Both the position numbers and the translations under genes were made by a program. Positions 8,732 through 17,019 of a stretch of 64,000 nucleotides of DNA are shown here, one piece after another (the stretch's first letter is position 1; each line of letters starts with the position of its first letter). Under the pieces are notes generated by a model that was not told where the DNA came from, did no database searches, and was given only the letters and a program-made list of their open reading frames with translations. This DNA comes from Paenibacillus algorifonticola (GTDB taxonomy: Bacteria > Bacillota > Bacilli > Paenibacillales > Paenibacillaceae): the NCBI RefSeq assembly GCF_000971975.1, contig NZ_LAQO01000003.1:207181-271180 (forward strand), written 5' to 3'.

Positions 8732-10133
8732 AGAGCGCCTCCTTCAAAGGCAGAGGATGATTTCCGAGTTGGCGCTGCACCAGCCACTGCGAGAGCAGTG
8801 AACGTTTGCCTGCTGATAGTGACTGATTTATCGCGTCCAGGCGATGATCGGGCTCAGTCACTACGCTCCGCGAGGACTGCTGAAACTGCGCTGCTACGTA
8901 ATCAGCACTAAGCTGATCCGAGGCAATGGCGTAGTCCGGCTTGCCGATTACCGATTCCATGGCTGTGCAGGCCGCTGCCATCGTATCATGATCTTCCATG
9001 ACCTTCGCTAACTGGCGGCAGCGCTCCTTCACCGCGCTGGTCTGAATGCCTTTCATGGCATTTGCAATCAGCGTAGGCTCCCACTGCAGCGGCGGCAGAT
9101 AATCACCGATGCCGAGATGCTTGATCCGCATTCCGTTATCCGGCCGATCCGTATCGGCCGCGAGGGCAAGCTGCGGCACAGCCGCGGTCATGGCTCCCGT
9201 GATCGTACCGATCCCGCCGTGATGGATGACGCCGCCGACTAGCGGATAGACACTGGCGAGCGGCAGGATCCTGTACCAGCGGATATGATCCGGCAGCTCC
9301 CCGTGAATGAATTCTTCATGCCTCGTAACAAGTATGGTTCGCTGACCCAGCAGCTTGACGCCTTCGATCGCCGCTTGGTAGAAGCTCGGCTTAATCATTT
9401 TCCCCGTCCCGCCCGTAATCAAGAGAGGCGGTTCGCCTGCGTGGATAAAATCTAGCAGATCGATTGGCAAAGGCTCGTATTCGATCGCATCCGCGAGCGG
9501 GAATCCGACGGTATCCACCTTCAGCGCCCATTCTGGAGCTTCGACGGCAGCATCGAAGCTCTCATGCCAGAAACCGATGTTTTTTTTCACGGCGCCCATC
9601 CACGACGTCCAGCTCGAGACCGGCGAAAGTCCAAGATCGCTGCGGAATGTGTTAATAAGTGATATCGCAAAGTCCAGTCCCAGCTCTTCCCAGATATGCA
9701 GCTGTGTCACATAGCTGGGCGCAAGCACGCCGGTGACAATCGGCACCTGCATCATCTCAGACACGATCATCGCGACAAAGCCGTCACGCTCTTTGCAGAT
9801 AAGCACGGAACCCTCCTCTTGGCACAACTCCGTCAGGATGTCGTACTCCTGCTGAAATTTCTCTTTCGAATAATACTTGCGTTGGTAATCTTCATAGAGG
9901 TCGGGCTTGTTCAGCGGATCCTCCATCATGTAGAGATCCTTCATGATTTCGGTATATTCCTCTGGTTTATCGATGCCGCGAAACGCGATGCCGGACTTCT
10001 CGGCCAACGGCGCAAATACGCCGTGCGTCACCAAGGTCGCCTGGTGACCGCGCCGGCGAAGTGCAGACGCTAACCGCAGAAACGGCAGCACATCTCCGTT
10101 CGTCATATGCGTGCTAAGAACGAAATTTGCCAC
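8724..10133 (-). CDS. GT1-family (MGT/UGT-like) glycosyltransferase in the NRPS operon
   Basis: This 469-aa protein has the GT-B architecture of natural-product and macrolide glycosyltransferases. The N-terminal acceptor domain starts FVLSTHMTNGDVLPFLRLA. The C-terminal nucleotide-sugar domain carries the HHGGIGTITGAMTAAVPQL signature at about residues 305-325. It probably adds a sugar to the peptide product or to a carrier-bound intermediate. The start is GTG, supported by AGGAGG nine nt upstream. The stop codon overlaps the synthetase ATG, indicating translational coupling. Beyond the normal GT end there is a tail of about 45 residues containing INQSLSAGKRSLL. It resembles the IEQLSPERRALL linker at the N-terminus of the next NRPS, so a docking role is possible. 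Confidence 0.88.
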   Translation of the reverse strand: MANFVLSTHMTNGDVLPFLRLASALRRRGHQATLVTHGVFAPLAEKSGIAFRGIDKPEEYTEIMKDLYMMEDPLNKPDLYEDYQRKYYSKEKFQQEYDILTELCQEEGSVLICKERDGFVAMIVSEMMQVPIVTGVLAPSYVTQLHIWEELGLDFAISLINTFRSDLGLSPVSSWTSWMGAVKKNIGFWHESFDAAVEAPEWALKVDTVGFPLADAIEYEPLPIDLLDFIHAGEPPLLITGGTGKMIKPSFYQAAIEGVKLLGQRTILVTRHEEFIHGELPDHIRWYRILPLASVYPLVGGVIHHGGIGTITGAMTAAVPQLALAADTDRPDNGMRIKHLGIGDYLPPLQWEPTLIANAMKGIQTSAVKERCRQLAKVMEDHDTMAAACTAMESVIGKPDYAIASDQLSADYVAAQFQQSSRSVVTEPDHRLDAINQSLSAGKRSLLSQWLVQRQLGNHPLPLKEALYE

Positions 10134-10164
10134 GAATCGTCTCCTCCTGAACGTCTGCTGACTG

Positions 10165-12030
10165 TTACTTCAGCAGCGCCTCAATTTCCTCTTCCGACAG
10201 ATGCTCCATCTCGCTCAGCAATGCTTCAATTTCGGCATCGTCGGTCTCCGCAAGCAGCTTGGCTTCGATAATCGACGCGAGGGCGCGAATCGTCGTTCCT
10301 TGCGTGAGCATATCCTTCAGCGATACCTTCACGCCGAATGCATGCTCGCACCGGACAACAATTTGAGTAGCGACGAGCGAATGACCGCCCAAGTCGATGA
10401 AATCGTCGTCAAGCCCGATCTGATCGAAACTGAAGAAGCCTGACCAGATCAGGGCAAGCTCCTTCTGAATATAGGTCTCCGGCGGAACGTACGCCTGCCC
10501 AATCATCAGGCGGGACAGCGTCGGACTCGGCAGGAGTTTCCGGTCCGTCTTGCCGCTAGGCGTCAGCGGGAAAGCCTCCATCTCGACGAAATAAGAAGGG
10601 ACCATATAGTCCGGCAAATGCTGCTGCAGATGGCTCCTCAGCTCGCTGATCGAAGGAGAGAATACTGAGCTGGGAATGAAATAGGCGGTAATACGCTGGT
10701 CTCCGGGCTGATCCTCGTTGACAACCGTTACGGCTTGATGGACGCCTGGATGCTGTTCAAGCACCGTGCTAATTTCGCCCAGCTCGATACGGAAGCCCCG
10801 TACCTTTACCTGATCGTCGTTGCGGCCCAGACATTCCAGATTCCCGTCCGTGAGCCAGCGTCCAAGATCTCCGGTATGGTACATGCGTGCTCCCGGTTCC
10901 TTGCTGTACGGATCGGGCACGAATCGCTCGGCCGTGAGGTCCGGCCTGCCGTAATATCCGCGCGCGAGCCCGATGCCGCTGATGAAGAGCTCACCGATCT
11001 CACCGGGTGCGACCGGTTCATAGCGGTCGTTTAAGACGTACATGGCATTTTCAGGGACAGCCTTGCCAATTGGAATGACCGAACGATCTAGGCTGCGATC
11101 GCTGGTCCAATAGGTAATGAACACTGCTGCCTCGGTCGGACCATATAGGTTGTGAAGCTGCGCAGACATCGTGCGGCAGAACCGTTCGTTCAGCGCGGCA
11201 GACAACGGCTCCCCGCATAAGAAAACATGCTTCAGAAAGGGGAGGTCCTCAGCCTGCTCCGCTCTCAAGAACGTCTGGAGCATCGTCGGGACGAACTGCA
11301 CGAACGTGATACATTCGCGCTTGATGACCTCCCACATGTATGCGTTTTCAAGATGGCCTTTGGGCTTGGCCATGACGAGACATGCTCCGCATATGTGCGG
11401 CCAGAAAAATTCCCATACCGATACGTCGAAGCTGTAAGGAGATTTCTGAAGAAGTTTATCATTTTCCCCCATTTCGAAAGTGTGCTGCAGCCAGAGCACC
11501 CGATTGCGAATGGCAGCGTGCGTATTCATCGCGCCCTTCGGCCTCCCCGTCGATCCAGAGGTGTAGAACATGTAAGCCAGGTGGCTCTCATGCAAGGCAA
11601 TATTCGGATTTCCCTCCTCTTCTCCGTATCCGTCCAATGGCTCTGACTCGTCTAAGATCAGTACATCACCGTCGACCCCATCGAACTGTTCTGCGAATTG
11701 ACGCAGCGTAATGATTCGTTTTACCTTGCTGTCCTTGATCATGTAGGCTAGCCGATCCTTCGGATAATCCGGATCCAGCGGCACGTATGCGCCCCCGGCC
11801 TTAAGGACGCCGTATAGGGCGACAACCAGTTCAATCGAACGCTCCATACAGATTCCTACCAGTACGTCAGGTCGGACACAGATCGCACGCAAGCGATACG
11901 CTAGCCGATTCGCGCGGCGGTTCAACTCGGCGTACGTCACCGACTCCTCCTCGAATCTAACGGCTTCACGATTGGGCGTGCGTTCTGCTTGCTGCTCGAA
12001 CAACTGGTGAATCAAGCCTCTTGCTTGCAT
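10165..12030 (-). CDS. NRPS loading module (A-PCP)
   Basis: This 621-aa protein contains one adenylation domain and one carrier domain and no condensation domain, as expected of an initiation module. A-domain motifs include YTSGSTGRPKG near residue 160, SFDVSVWEF, YGPTEAAV, YHTGDLGR and GRNDDQVKVRGFRIE. The carrier Ser551 lies in LGGHSL. My by-eye pocket reading, D-V-W-Q-F-C-L-V-F-K, is closest to serine codes (DVWH-S-L-D-K) but differs at three specificity positions, so the substrate may be an unusual hydroxy or amino analogue. The acidic tail ending LSEEEIEALLK looks like an NRPS docking peptide. GAGGAG lies 7 nt before the ATG. It is the first gene of the operon. Confidence 0.93.
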   Translation of the reverse strand: MQARGLIHQLFEQQAERTPNREAVRFEEESVTYAELNRRANRLAYRLRAICVRPDVLVGICMERSIELVVALYGVLKAGGAYVPLDPDYPKDRLAYMIKDSKVKRIITLRQFAEQFDGVDGDVLILDESEPLDGYGEEEGNPNIALHESHLAYMFYTSGSTGRPKGAMNTHAAIRNRVLWLQHTFEMGENDKLLQKSPYSFDVSVWEFFWPHICGACLVMAKPKGHLENAYMWEVIKRECITFVQFVPTMLQTFLRAEQAEDLPFLKHVFLCGEPLSAALNERFCRTMSAQLHNLYGPTEAAVFITYWTSDRSLDRSVIPIGKAVPENAMYVLNDRYEPVAPGEIGELFISGIGLARGYYGRPDLTAERFVPDPYSKEPGARMYHTGDLGRWLTDGNLECLGRNDDQVKVRGFRIELGEISTVLEQHPGVHQAVTVVNEDQPGDQRITAYFIPSSVFSPSISELRSHLQQHLPDYMVPSYFVEMEAFPLTPSGKTDRKLLPSPTLSRLMIGQAYVPPETYIQKELALIWSGFFSFDQIGLDDDFIDLGGHSLVATQIVVRCEHAFGVKVSLKDMLTQGTTIRALASIIEAKLLAETDDAEIEALLSEMEHLSEEEIEALLK

Positions 12031-12092
12031 TTAATCACTCCTCATATGTAGTGACCAACACGATGTTGCTAATATCTGTCTATAAATTATCC

Positions 12093-12166
12093 TACTTTAA
12101 TATGGCAAAAAGCGCTAATGCTGGAATGACTACTTTGACACTACTTTAACGCTAGAATGACTCTTT
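12093..12166 (-). promoter_or_regulatory. Repeated boxes upstream of the NRPS operon
   Basis: GCTGGAATGACTACTTT (12120-12136) and GCTAGAATGACTCTTT (12151-12166) are near-identical direct repeats 31 bp apart, about three helical turns. TACTTTRA also occurs at 12093-12100, 12131-12138 and 12142-12149. They lie 60-140 bp upstream of the loading-module ATG, so they are candidate binding sites for a regulator of the operon. No convincing -10/-35 pair was assigned. Confidence 0.4.
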
Positions 12167-12380
12167 CCGGCAATCTCTTCGACATTAGCAAATTGCAGCC
12201 AGACAACAAGAAGCCCCCACGGATGTGAAGGCTTTTAGATTGGTTGGTGCTATGATGTATGTACGGACTTGCGCAGTGCCTTGTTTGATTAAGTACCTCA
12301 CTAGTTCAGTTTAAATAAGGGAAATCCAAGAACCAATTTTAATCTCTCGGATCTCCCTAAAATTAATTAATGTACACTTT
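12167..12380. other. Intergenic stretch between NRPS promoter region and NmrA-like gene
   Basis: No gene is visible. Two weak inverted repeats occur: AAGCC/GGCTT near 12210-12236, and AGGGAAATCC with GGATCTCCCT (12318-12358, one mismatch, long loop). Either could be a poor terminator. Confidence 0.4.
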
Positions 12381-12406
12381 TTTTATCTAATTGGTATTAG
12401 ATAAAA
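12381..12406. terminator. Perfect 11-bp AT-rich hairpin spanning the NmrA-like stop codon
   Basis: TTTTATCTAAT (12381-12391) and ATTAGATAAAA (12396-12406) are exact complements with a 4-nt loop. The TAA stop of the NmrA-like gene lies inside the stem. A T-rich tail follows on the plus strand but not on the minus strand, so its use as a terminator for the minus-strand gene is doubtful. Confidence 0.35.
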
Positions 12407-13215
12407 TTTTGTTTGTTCTCATTGACCCATTGGGCAAACGTTCTGGCTGGTTTTCCAGTCACTTCTTCTACTGTCGGCAGAACGGTATAAGTCTCCATCG
12501 GTGGGTTTTTACCCATTTCTATAATGAAGTAATTAATGAATTCATCGTCATAACCTTGTTCCTTCCACTCTTGTCTTGCTTGTTCTTCAGTCAGTTCAAT
12601 AAGATCTATAGGTTTACCGATGACTTCAGAAATTTGTTTAACCATACTTCTAATAGATAAGGCTTCCGGCCCCGTCAAATTATAAACTTTATTATGATGT
12701 CCCTGTTCTATAAGGGCTCTAACAGCAACACTAGCAATGTCATTTTCATGAATTCGGGCACTCAAACTGTCAGGGAAAGCATGACGAACCTTACCTTCTT
12801 TTTGAATAGATTCAGCCCATCCGTAAAGTGAATTCTTCATAAACTCAATCGGTCTTAGAATGGTCCATTCCATTTCACTATTTTGAATAACCTCTTCAAT
12901 TGGATTGTTAAAAAAATCTATCAAAGCTACAATTTTTTTGACGTTTGCTTTTTTTGCCATTTGAATTATGCTTTGGTTTTTTAAAAACTTGGAGTCAGAT
13001 TGGTCACTTTGAGTGATCAGGAATAAGCTGTCTACATCTTGAAGGTATGACTCAATAGTCACGGGAATGTCAAGGTCTCCTAGTACTGCTTGCGCTCCTG
13101 TGGGCAAGTTCCCTTCCTTCCTTGACAATGCTCTAACTTCTATTCCTTTTGCCAGTAGTTGTTCAACAATATGCCTCCCTACACTTCCTGTTGCTCCTGT
13201 GACTAAAACTCTCAT
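12397..13215 (-). CDS. NAD(P)-binding NmrA-like / SDR-type oxidoreductase
   Basis: This 272-aa protein begins MRVLVTGATGSVG, the glycine-rich Rossmann dinucleotide-binding motif, and continues like the NmrA/azoreductase (QOR2-like) atypical SDRs: LFLITQSDQ, NSEMEWTILRPIEFMKN, and VYNLTGPEALS near the C-terminus. Such proteins bind NAD(P)H and reduce quinones or act as redox sensors; the substrate here is unknown. The open frame extends 23 codons further upstream, but AAGGAGG precisely precedes the ATG at 13215, so that start is used. It is divergent from a MerR-type regulator and has a MerR-type promoter. Confidence 0.85.
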   Translation of the reverse strand: MRVLVTGATGSVGRHIVEQLLAKGIEVRALSRKEGNLPTGAQAVLGDLDIPVTIESYLQDVDSLFLITQSDQSDSKFLKNQSIIQMAKKANVKKIVALIDFFNNPIEEVIQNSEMEWTILRPIEFMKNSLYGWAESIQKEGKVRHAFPDSLSARIHENDIASVAVRALIEQGHHNKVYNLTGPEALSIRSMVKQISEVIGKPIDLIELTEEQARQEWKEQGYDDEFINYFIIEMGKNPPMETYTVLPTVEEVTGKPARTFAQWVNENKQNFI

Positions 13216-13296
13216 TAGTGCTATCCTCCTTAAGATAAAAAATAAATGTCTGCATAACGGACAGGCTAACTTTCTGGATCGCATCCGATATGAATC

Positions 13297-13331
13297 ACCT
13301 TAATTCGATTAGAACAACTTTCAATTAAGGT
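13297..13331. repeat. Inverted repeat in the divergent promoter region
   Basis: ACCTTAATT (13297-13305) and AATTAAGGT (13323-13331) are perfect complements 17 bp apart. They lie within the predicted 5' leader of the NmrA-like transcript and upstream of merR, so a second regulator site or an mRNA hairpin is possible. Confidence 0.45.
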
Positions 13332-13341
13332 TGACTCAGTT

Positions 13342-13372
13342 ATAATAAAGTATGGTGTAAGACCATAGTCAA
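13342..13372 (-). promoter_or_regulatory. MerR-type promoter (19-bp spacer) of the NmrA-like gene
   Basis: On the minus strand, TTGACT (13372-13367) and TATTAT (13347-13342) are separated by 19 bp, the overlong spacing typical of MerR-activated promoters. The spacer is filled by the dyad TATGGT-GTAAG-ACCATA (13351-13367). This predicts activation of the oxidoreductase gene by the divergently encoded MerR protein. Confidence 0.8.
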
Positions 13373-13384
13373 GGAGGGATTTTT

Positions 13385-14212
13385 ATGGAGAAGTTTCAAG
13401 CACATCTGTCTTCAGGGCAATTTGCAAAACTAATGGGGATCAGCAAAGATACGTTATTCCACTATGAGCGACTCGGGATTCTTTCTCCTGAAATTAAAGC
13501 TGAAAATGGATATAGATACTATTCAATGAATCAAATGGATGTGTTTAAAGTGATTTCAATCCTAAAAGAATTAGATATGCCATTAAAAGAAATAAAGGAA
13601 TATCTAAATAAAAGATCCCCCCAGAAACTTATTGTGCTGCTTGAAAAAGAAGAGGCACTTCTAGATGCAAAAATTAAAAAACTAAATAAAATGAAAAAGA
13701 TTATATCAGAGAAAAAACGAATTACAAAAGCATCAATTGAAATAATACCAACTCAAATGGGTTATGAGGAGAAGCATGAGGAATTTTTGGTCTTAACAGA
13801 AGCCGATCCTTACACAAATGATGAGAGTATTTACGATTCCATGATTAAACACGAAAAATACTTGAACATTTACAGCATAGATGCTTCTCATACCATAGGC
13901 TGGATGAGAGACACTAAAAGAGTATTAGCTAATGAAGCGTTCCATTATGATTATCTTTATACTCGCGTGAGTAAAGAATCCAATTTTTCTAATTTTAAAC
14001 GAGACAAAGGAAGGTACTTGATTGCTTATCATACAAACGGATACTCCACTATAAGTGAAACCTATAATCGAATGTTGAAATTTGCTAATGATGAAGGTTT
14101 AAATCTACATGGATTTTTCTATGAAGATGTCTTGTTAGATGATCTTTCAGTTAAGGGTTATGAGGAATATATAATTAAAATATCTGTTCGATTTGAAAGT
14201 TCATTTTTGTAA
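13385..14212 (+). CDS. MerR-family transcriptional regulator with effector-binding-like C-terminus
   Basis: This 275-aa protein has an N-terminal MerR winged helix (SSGQFAKLMGISKDTLFHYERLGILSPE, then NGYRYYSMNQMDVF). A coiled-coil dimerisation helix follows at about 75-125 (LIVLLEKEEALLDAKIKKLNKMKK), then a C-terminal domain of about 150 residues. The length and layout match BmrR-like multidrug or stress sensors with a GyrI-like ligand-binding domain, although that domain is only inferred. The AAGGAGGG site ends 8 nt before the ATG and overlaps the -35 box of the divergent oxidoreductase promoter. It very likely activates that promoter. Confidence 0.88.
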   Translation: MEKFQAHLSSGQFAKLMGISKDTLFHYERLGILSPEIKAENGYRYYSMNQMDVFKVISILKELDMPLKEIKEYLNKRSPQKLIVLLEKEEALLDAKIKKLNKMKKIISEKKRITKASIEIIPTQMGYEEKHEEFLVLTEADPYTNDESIYDSMIKHEKYLNIYSIDASHTIGWMRDTKRVLANEAFHYDYLYTRVSKESNFSNFKRDKGRYLIAYHTNGYSTISETYNRMLKFANDEGLNLHGFFYEDVLLDDLSVKGYEEYIIKISVRFESSFL

Positions 14213-14362
14213 TAGCTTCAGGTCCTGCTCATGGAGTTGGATTCGATCATCGTTTATACCAAAATAGCCACGAATATCATGAGTTTATGAGCCTCCCCTA
14301 ATCAGCTTCATAAATTCCGCTTTTGTGACCGATCATGGCTTTACAGACCATCAAGAAAATAA

Positions 14363-14391
14363 TTTACTTTTACGAGAAGATCCTTTATTAT
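14363..14391 (+). promoter_or_regulatory. Sigma-A-type promoter of rrf2-hslO
   Basis: TTTACT (14363-14368) and TATTAT (14386-14391) are separated by 17 bp. The predicted start near 14398 is just upstream of a Fur-like palindrome and about 60 nt before the Rrf2 ATG. Confidence 0.55.
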
Positions 14392-14401
14392 GCACTTAAA
14401 T

Positions 14402-14416
14402 GGATAATCATTATCC
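14402..14416. promoter_or_regulatory. Fur/PerR-family operator-like palindrome
   Basis: GGATAATCATTATCC is a perfect 7-1-7 palindrome. It matches the Fur box form TGATAAT-N-ATTATCA at 13 of 15 positions. It lies directly downstream of the predicted transcription start of rrf2-hslO, where a bound repressor would block initiation or elongation. Confidence 0.65.
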
Positions 14417-14460
14417 ACGTTATCCTGATTATAGATTTTGAATGTATAGAGGTGATACGA

Positions 14461-14943
14461 ATGCATATGAAAACAGGCATCGAACAATCTGTCTACGCCC
14501 TTCTGCTACTCAGAATGCTGCCAGACAAAGCTGTTTTGCCAGGAGAAGCGATCAGCAAGCAATTAGGTGCTTCGCCAACTTATTTTCATAAACTGTTACG
14601 AAAATTAGTCAACTCCGATTTAATTACTTCTGTACCCGGGGTCAAAGGCGGGTTTAAATTAAAGAAAAAACCTGAGGATATTCGGGTATTTGATATTTAT
14701 CTTGCGATCGAAGGACAACAGACTCTTTATTCCCCCAGCGGTATTTACAACGATATGCTTGAATTAAAGGAAGAAGATGGGTGCTGCCTGCTAACAAATT
14801 TGATGGAAGAGGCGGAAGCGTCCTGGAAGGCAGTTCTGCAAAGGGAAACCATCGCATCAGTATACGCTAACTTTTATAAAGAAGGTTATGCTTCCAAAAT
14901 TACTTCTTTGGAGAACTGGATTCAGGAACACATGGTTTTGTAA
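14461..14943 (+). CDS. Rrf2-family transcriptional regulator
   Basis: This 160-aa protein is an Rrf2-type winged helix: [16 protein letters not shown], then [24 protein letters not shown] and [19 protein letters not shown]-terminal segment contains a Cys pair (DGCCLL). It resembles YwnA-like members without a clear Fe-S three-Cys motif, so the sensed signal is unknown. The open frame extends upstream, but GAGGTG about 7 nt before the ATG at 14461 fixes the start. hslO follows after 31 nt, suggesting a two-gene operon, and the shared promoter carries a Fur-like palindrome. Confidence 0.87.
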   Translation: MHMKTGIEQSVYALLLLRMLPDKAVLPGEAISKQLGASPTYFHKLLRKLVNSDLITSVPGVKGGFKLKKKPEDIRVFDIYLAIEGQQTLYSPSGIYNDMLELKEEDGCCLLTNLMEEAEASWKAVLQRETIASVYANFYKEGYASKITSLENWIQEHMVL

Positions 14944-14974
14944 AACATTTGAAATAGCAGAAAGGATCATAAAC

Positions 14975-15856
14975 ATGAATGATTATTTAGTAAAAGCTCT
15001 TGCCTACAATAACCAGGTACGGGCTTACGCCGTCAGAACAACGGAGACGGTAAGTGAAGCACAACGACGTCATCATACATGGCCAACAGCATCGGCTGCA
15101 TTGGGACGATCGATGACGGTCGGCGTCATGCTCGGAGCCATGCTTAAAGATGAGGACAAATTGACGATCAGGATTAATGGCGGCGGCCCCATTGGCACTA
15201 TTCTTGTTGATACCAATGCCAAAGGAGAAGTTAGAGGGTATGTAAAAAATCCACAAACTCATTTTGATCTTAATCGTATCGGGAAGTTAGATGTTGCCAG
15301 AGCAGTTGGAACAGATGGATCACTGATTGTATCCAAGGATATCGGATTAAAGCAGCCTTTTGTTGGACAAGTCCCTCTTATATCGGGTGAGCTGGGTGAG
15401 GACTTCACCTCCTATCTTGTTCAATCCGAACAAATCCCTTCTTCCGTTGGAGCTGGAGTGATTGTCAATCCTGATAACTCCATTCAGGCAGCTGGCGGAT
15501 TTATTATTCAGCTAATGCCGGGTACGCCGGAAGAGGTGATCCATTTTATTGAGAGACGCCTTGAGGCCATTCCGAGTATTTCTTCTATGGTCACGCAAGG
15601 ACTGACGCCAGAGCAGATACTTGGACAGATTTTGGGAGAAGACAATATTAAAATATTGGAAACCATGCCTGTGCAATTCTATTGCCCCTGCTCAGAGGAA
15701 CGAGTTTCGAATGCCATTATCAGCTTAGGCAGTGAGGAAATAGCAGATATGATCCATACCGATGGACATGCTGAAGCACATTGCCATTTGTGCAACGAGC
15801 ATTACCATCTTACCAAAAAGGATCTTGAAGGCATGCTGGAAACGGCTACTTCATGA
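14975..15856 (+). CDS. hslO: Redox-regulated chaperone Hsp33
   Basis: This 293-aa protein is full-length Hsp33: [26 protein letters not shown] at the start (only part quoted), [12 protein letters not shown] and [10 protein letters not shown] in the core, and the C-terminal zinc switch with CPC (in [10 protein letters not shown]) and CHLC (in [12 protein letters not shown]), the CxC/CxxC pair. Oxidation releases zinc and activates the cytoplasmic holdase. The ATG at 14975 is preceded by AAAGG. The unusual point is the context: it is co-oriented with an Rrf2 regulator under a Fur-like box, which would link the chaperone to iron or peroxide stress. Confidence 0.96.
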   Translation: MNDYLVKALAYNNQVRAYAVRTTETVSEAQRRHHTWPTASAALGRSMTVGVMLGAMLKDEDKLTIRINGGGPIGTILVDTNAKGEVRGYVKNPQTHFDLNRIGKLDVARAVGTDGSLIVSKDIGLKQPFVGQVPLISGELGEDFTSYLVQSEQIPSSVGAGVIVNPDNSIQAAGGFIIQLMPGTPEEVIHFIERRLEAIPSISSMVTQGLTPEQILGQILGEDNIKILETMPVQFYCPCSEERVSNAIISLGSEEIADMIHTDGHAEAHCHLCNEHYHLTKKDLEGMLETATS

Positions 15857-15906
15857 TTACAGCAAGTCTATCCTATGTTATTTTTCACACGTAGAGTACG
15901 AAACAC

Positions 15907-16470
<564 letters not shown>

Positions 16471-16588
16471 TTTTCCTTAGCGTATGGTATTTGCATTTTG
16501 TTGGCGTAAGCCCATACATGATTAGACACAAGCCTACTCCTTCTATGAATGGTTATCATAACATTAAAATACAAAAATGTTTAATGAA

Positions 16589-16641
16589 AAAATGACGACA
16601 AACCATAGCTATTAAGAAACTATAATATTTGTCGTCATTTT
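16589..16641 (-). terminator. Terminator of the DUF4183 gene
   Basis: AAAATGACGACAAA (16589-16602) and TTTGTCGTCATTTT (16628-16641) are exact complements. On the minus strand the hairpin starts 11 nt after the DUF4183 stop codon and ends in a run of six T. Confidence 0.75.
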
Positions 16642-16651
16642 CGTCATTCAA

Positions 16652-16936
16652 TTAGTTTACAACAAATTCAATGAGAATTGGAGTCGCTGCATCGAGTGCA
16701 TCACCATCAGGAATGGTGATTGCAGTAGTAGTAGCAGTTGAAGTATCACCTGTTTGGAGCTGCCCATTAATATAAAGATTGTAATACGCAGGTAATGACG
16801 GAAATGCAGTGGCAGCGGCACCGGCGTCATTTGTAGTAGCTGTAGCAAGAATATTAAAGGTAGCGCCTGTACCTGTACCGTCTGCAATGGTGGCGGTAAA
16901 TCTTCTAGCAGCCATAAATGGTTTAACAATAGCCAT
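16652..16936 (-). CDS. DUF4183-type small protein, probable spore-surface component
   Basis: This 94-aa Ala/Thr-rich protein has one DUF4183-like domain. YYNLYINGQLQTGD and the C-terminal ATPILIEFVV match the pattern of the C-terminal domain encoded by the adjacent collagen-like gene ([20 protein letters not shown]). DUF4183 proteins are common in spore-formers beside collagen-like exosporium or filament proteins; the molecular role is not established. A G-rich AAAGGGGGGG site precedes the ATG at 16936, so the upstream in-frame start at 16957 is not used. There is no signal peptide, as is usual for mother-cell-made spore proteins. Confidence 0.75.
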   Translation of the reverse strand: MAIVKPFMAARRFTATIADGTGTGATFNILATATTNDAGAAATAFPSLPAYYNLYINGQLQTGDTSTATTTAITIPDGDALDAATPILIEFVVN

Positions 16937-17019
16937 GATATCCCCCCCTTTCTTCATTATTATCTTATGCTTATAATAGAGAACTGCTAGGGCGAATCAA
17001 TTGATAAAATAGCTCAATT

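Noticed and set aside
10201..12000. Long plus-strand open frames opposite the NRPS and other GC-rich genes
   Set aside because: They are antisense shadows of strongly supported minus-strand genes, without ribosome sites or recognisable domains.
13331..13346. TTGACT and TATAAT as a plus-strand promoter of merR
   Set aside because: The two hexamers are only 4 bp apart on the plus strand, so they cannot form one promoter; the minus-strand 19-bp-spacer promoter fits better.
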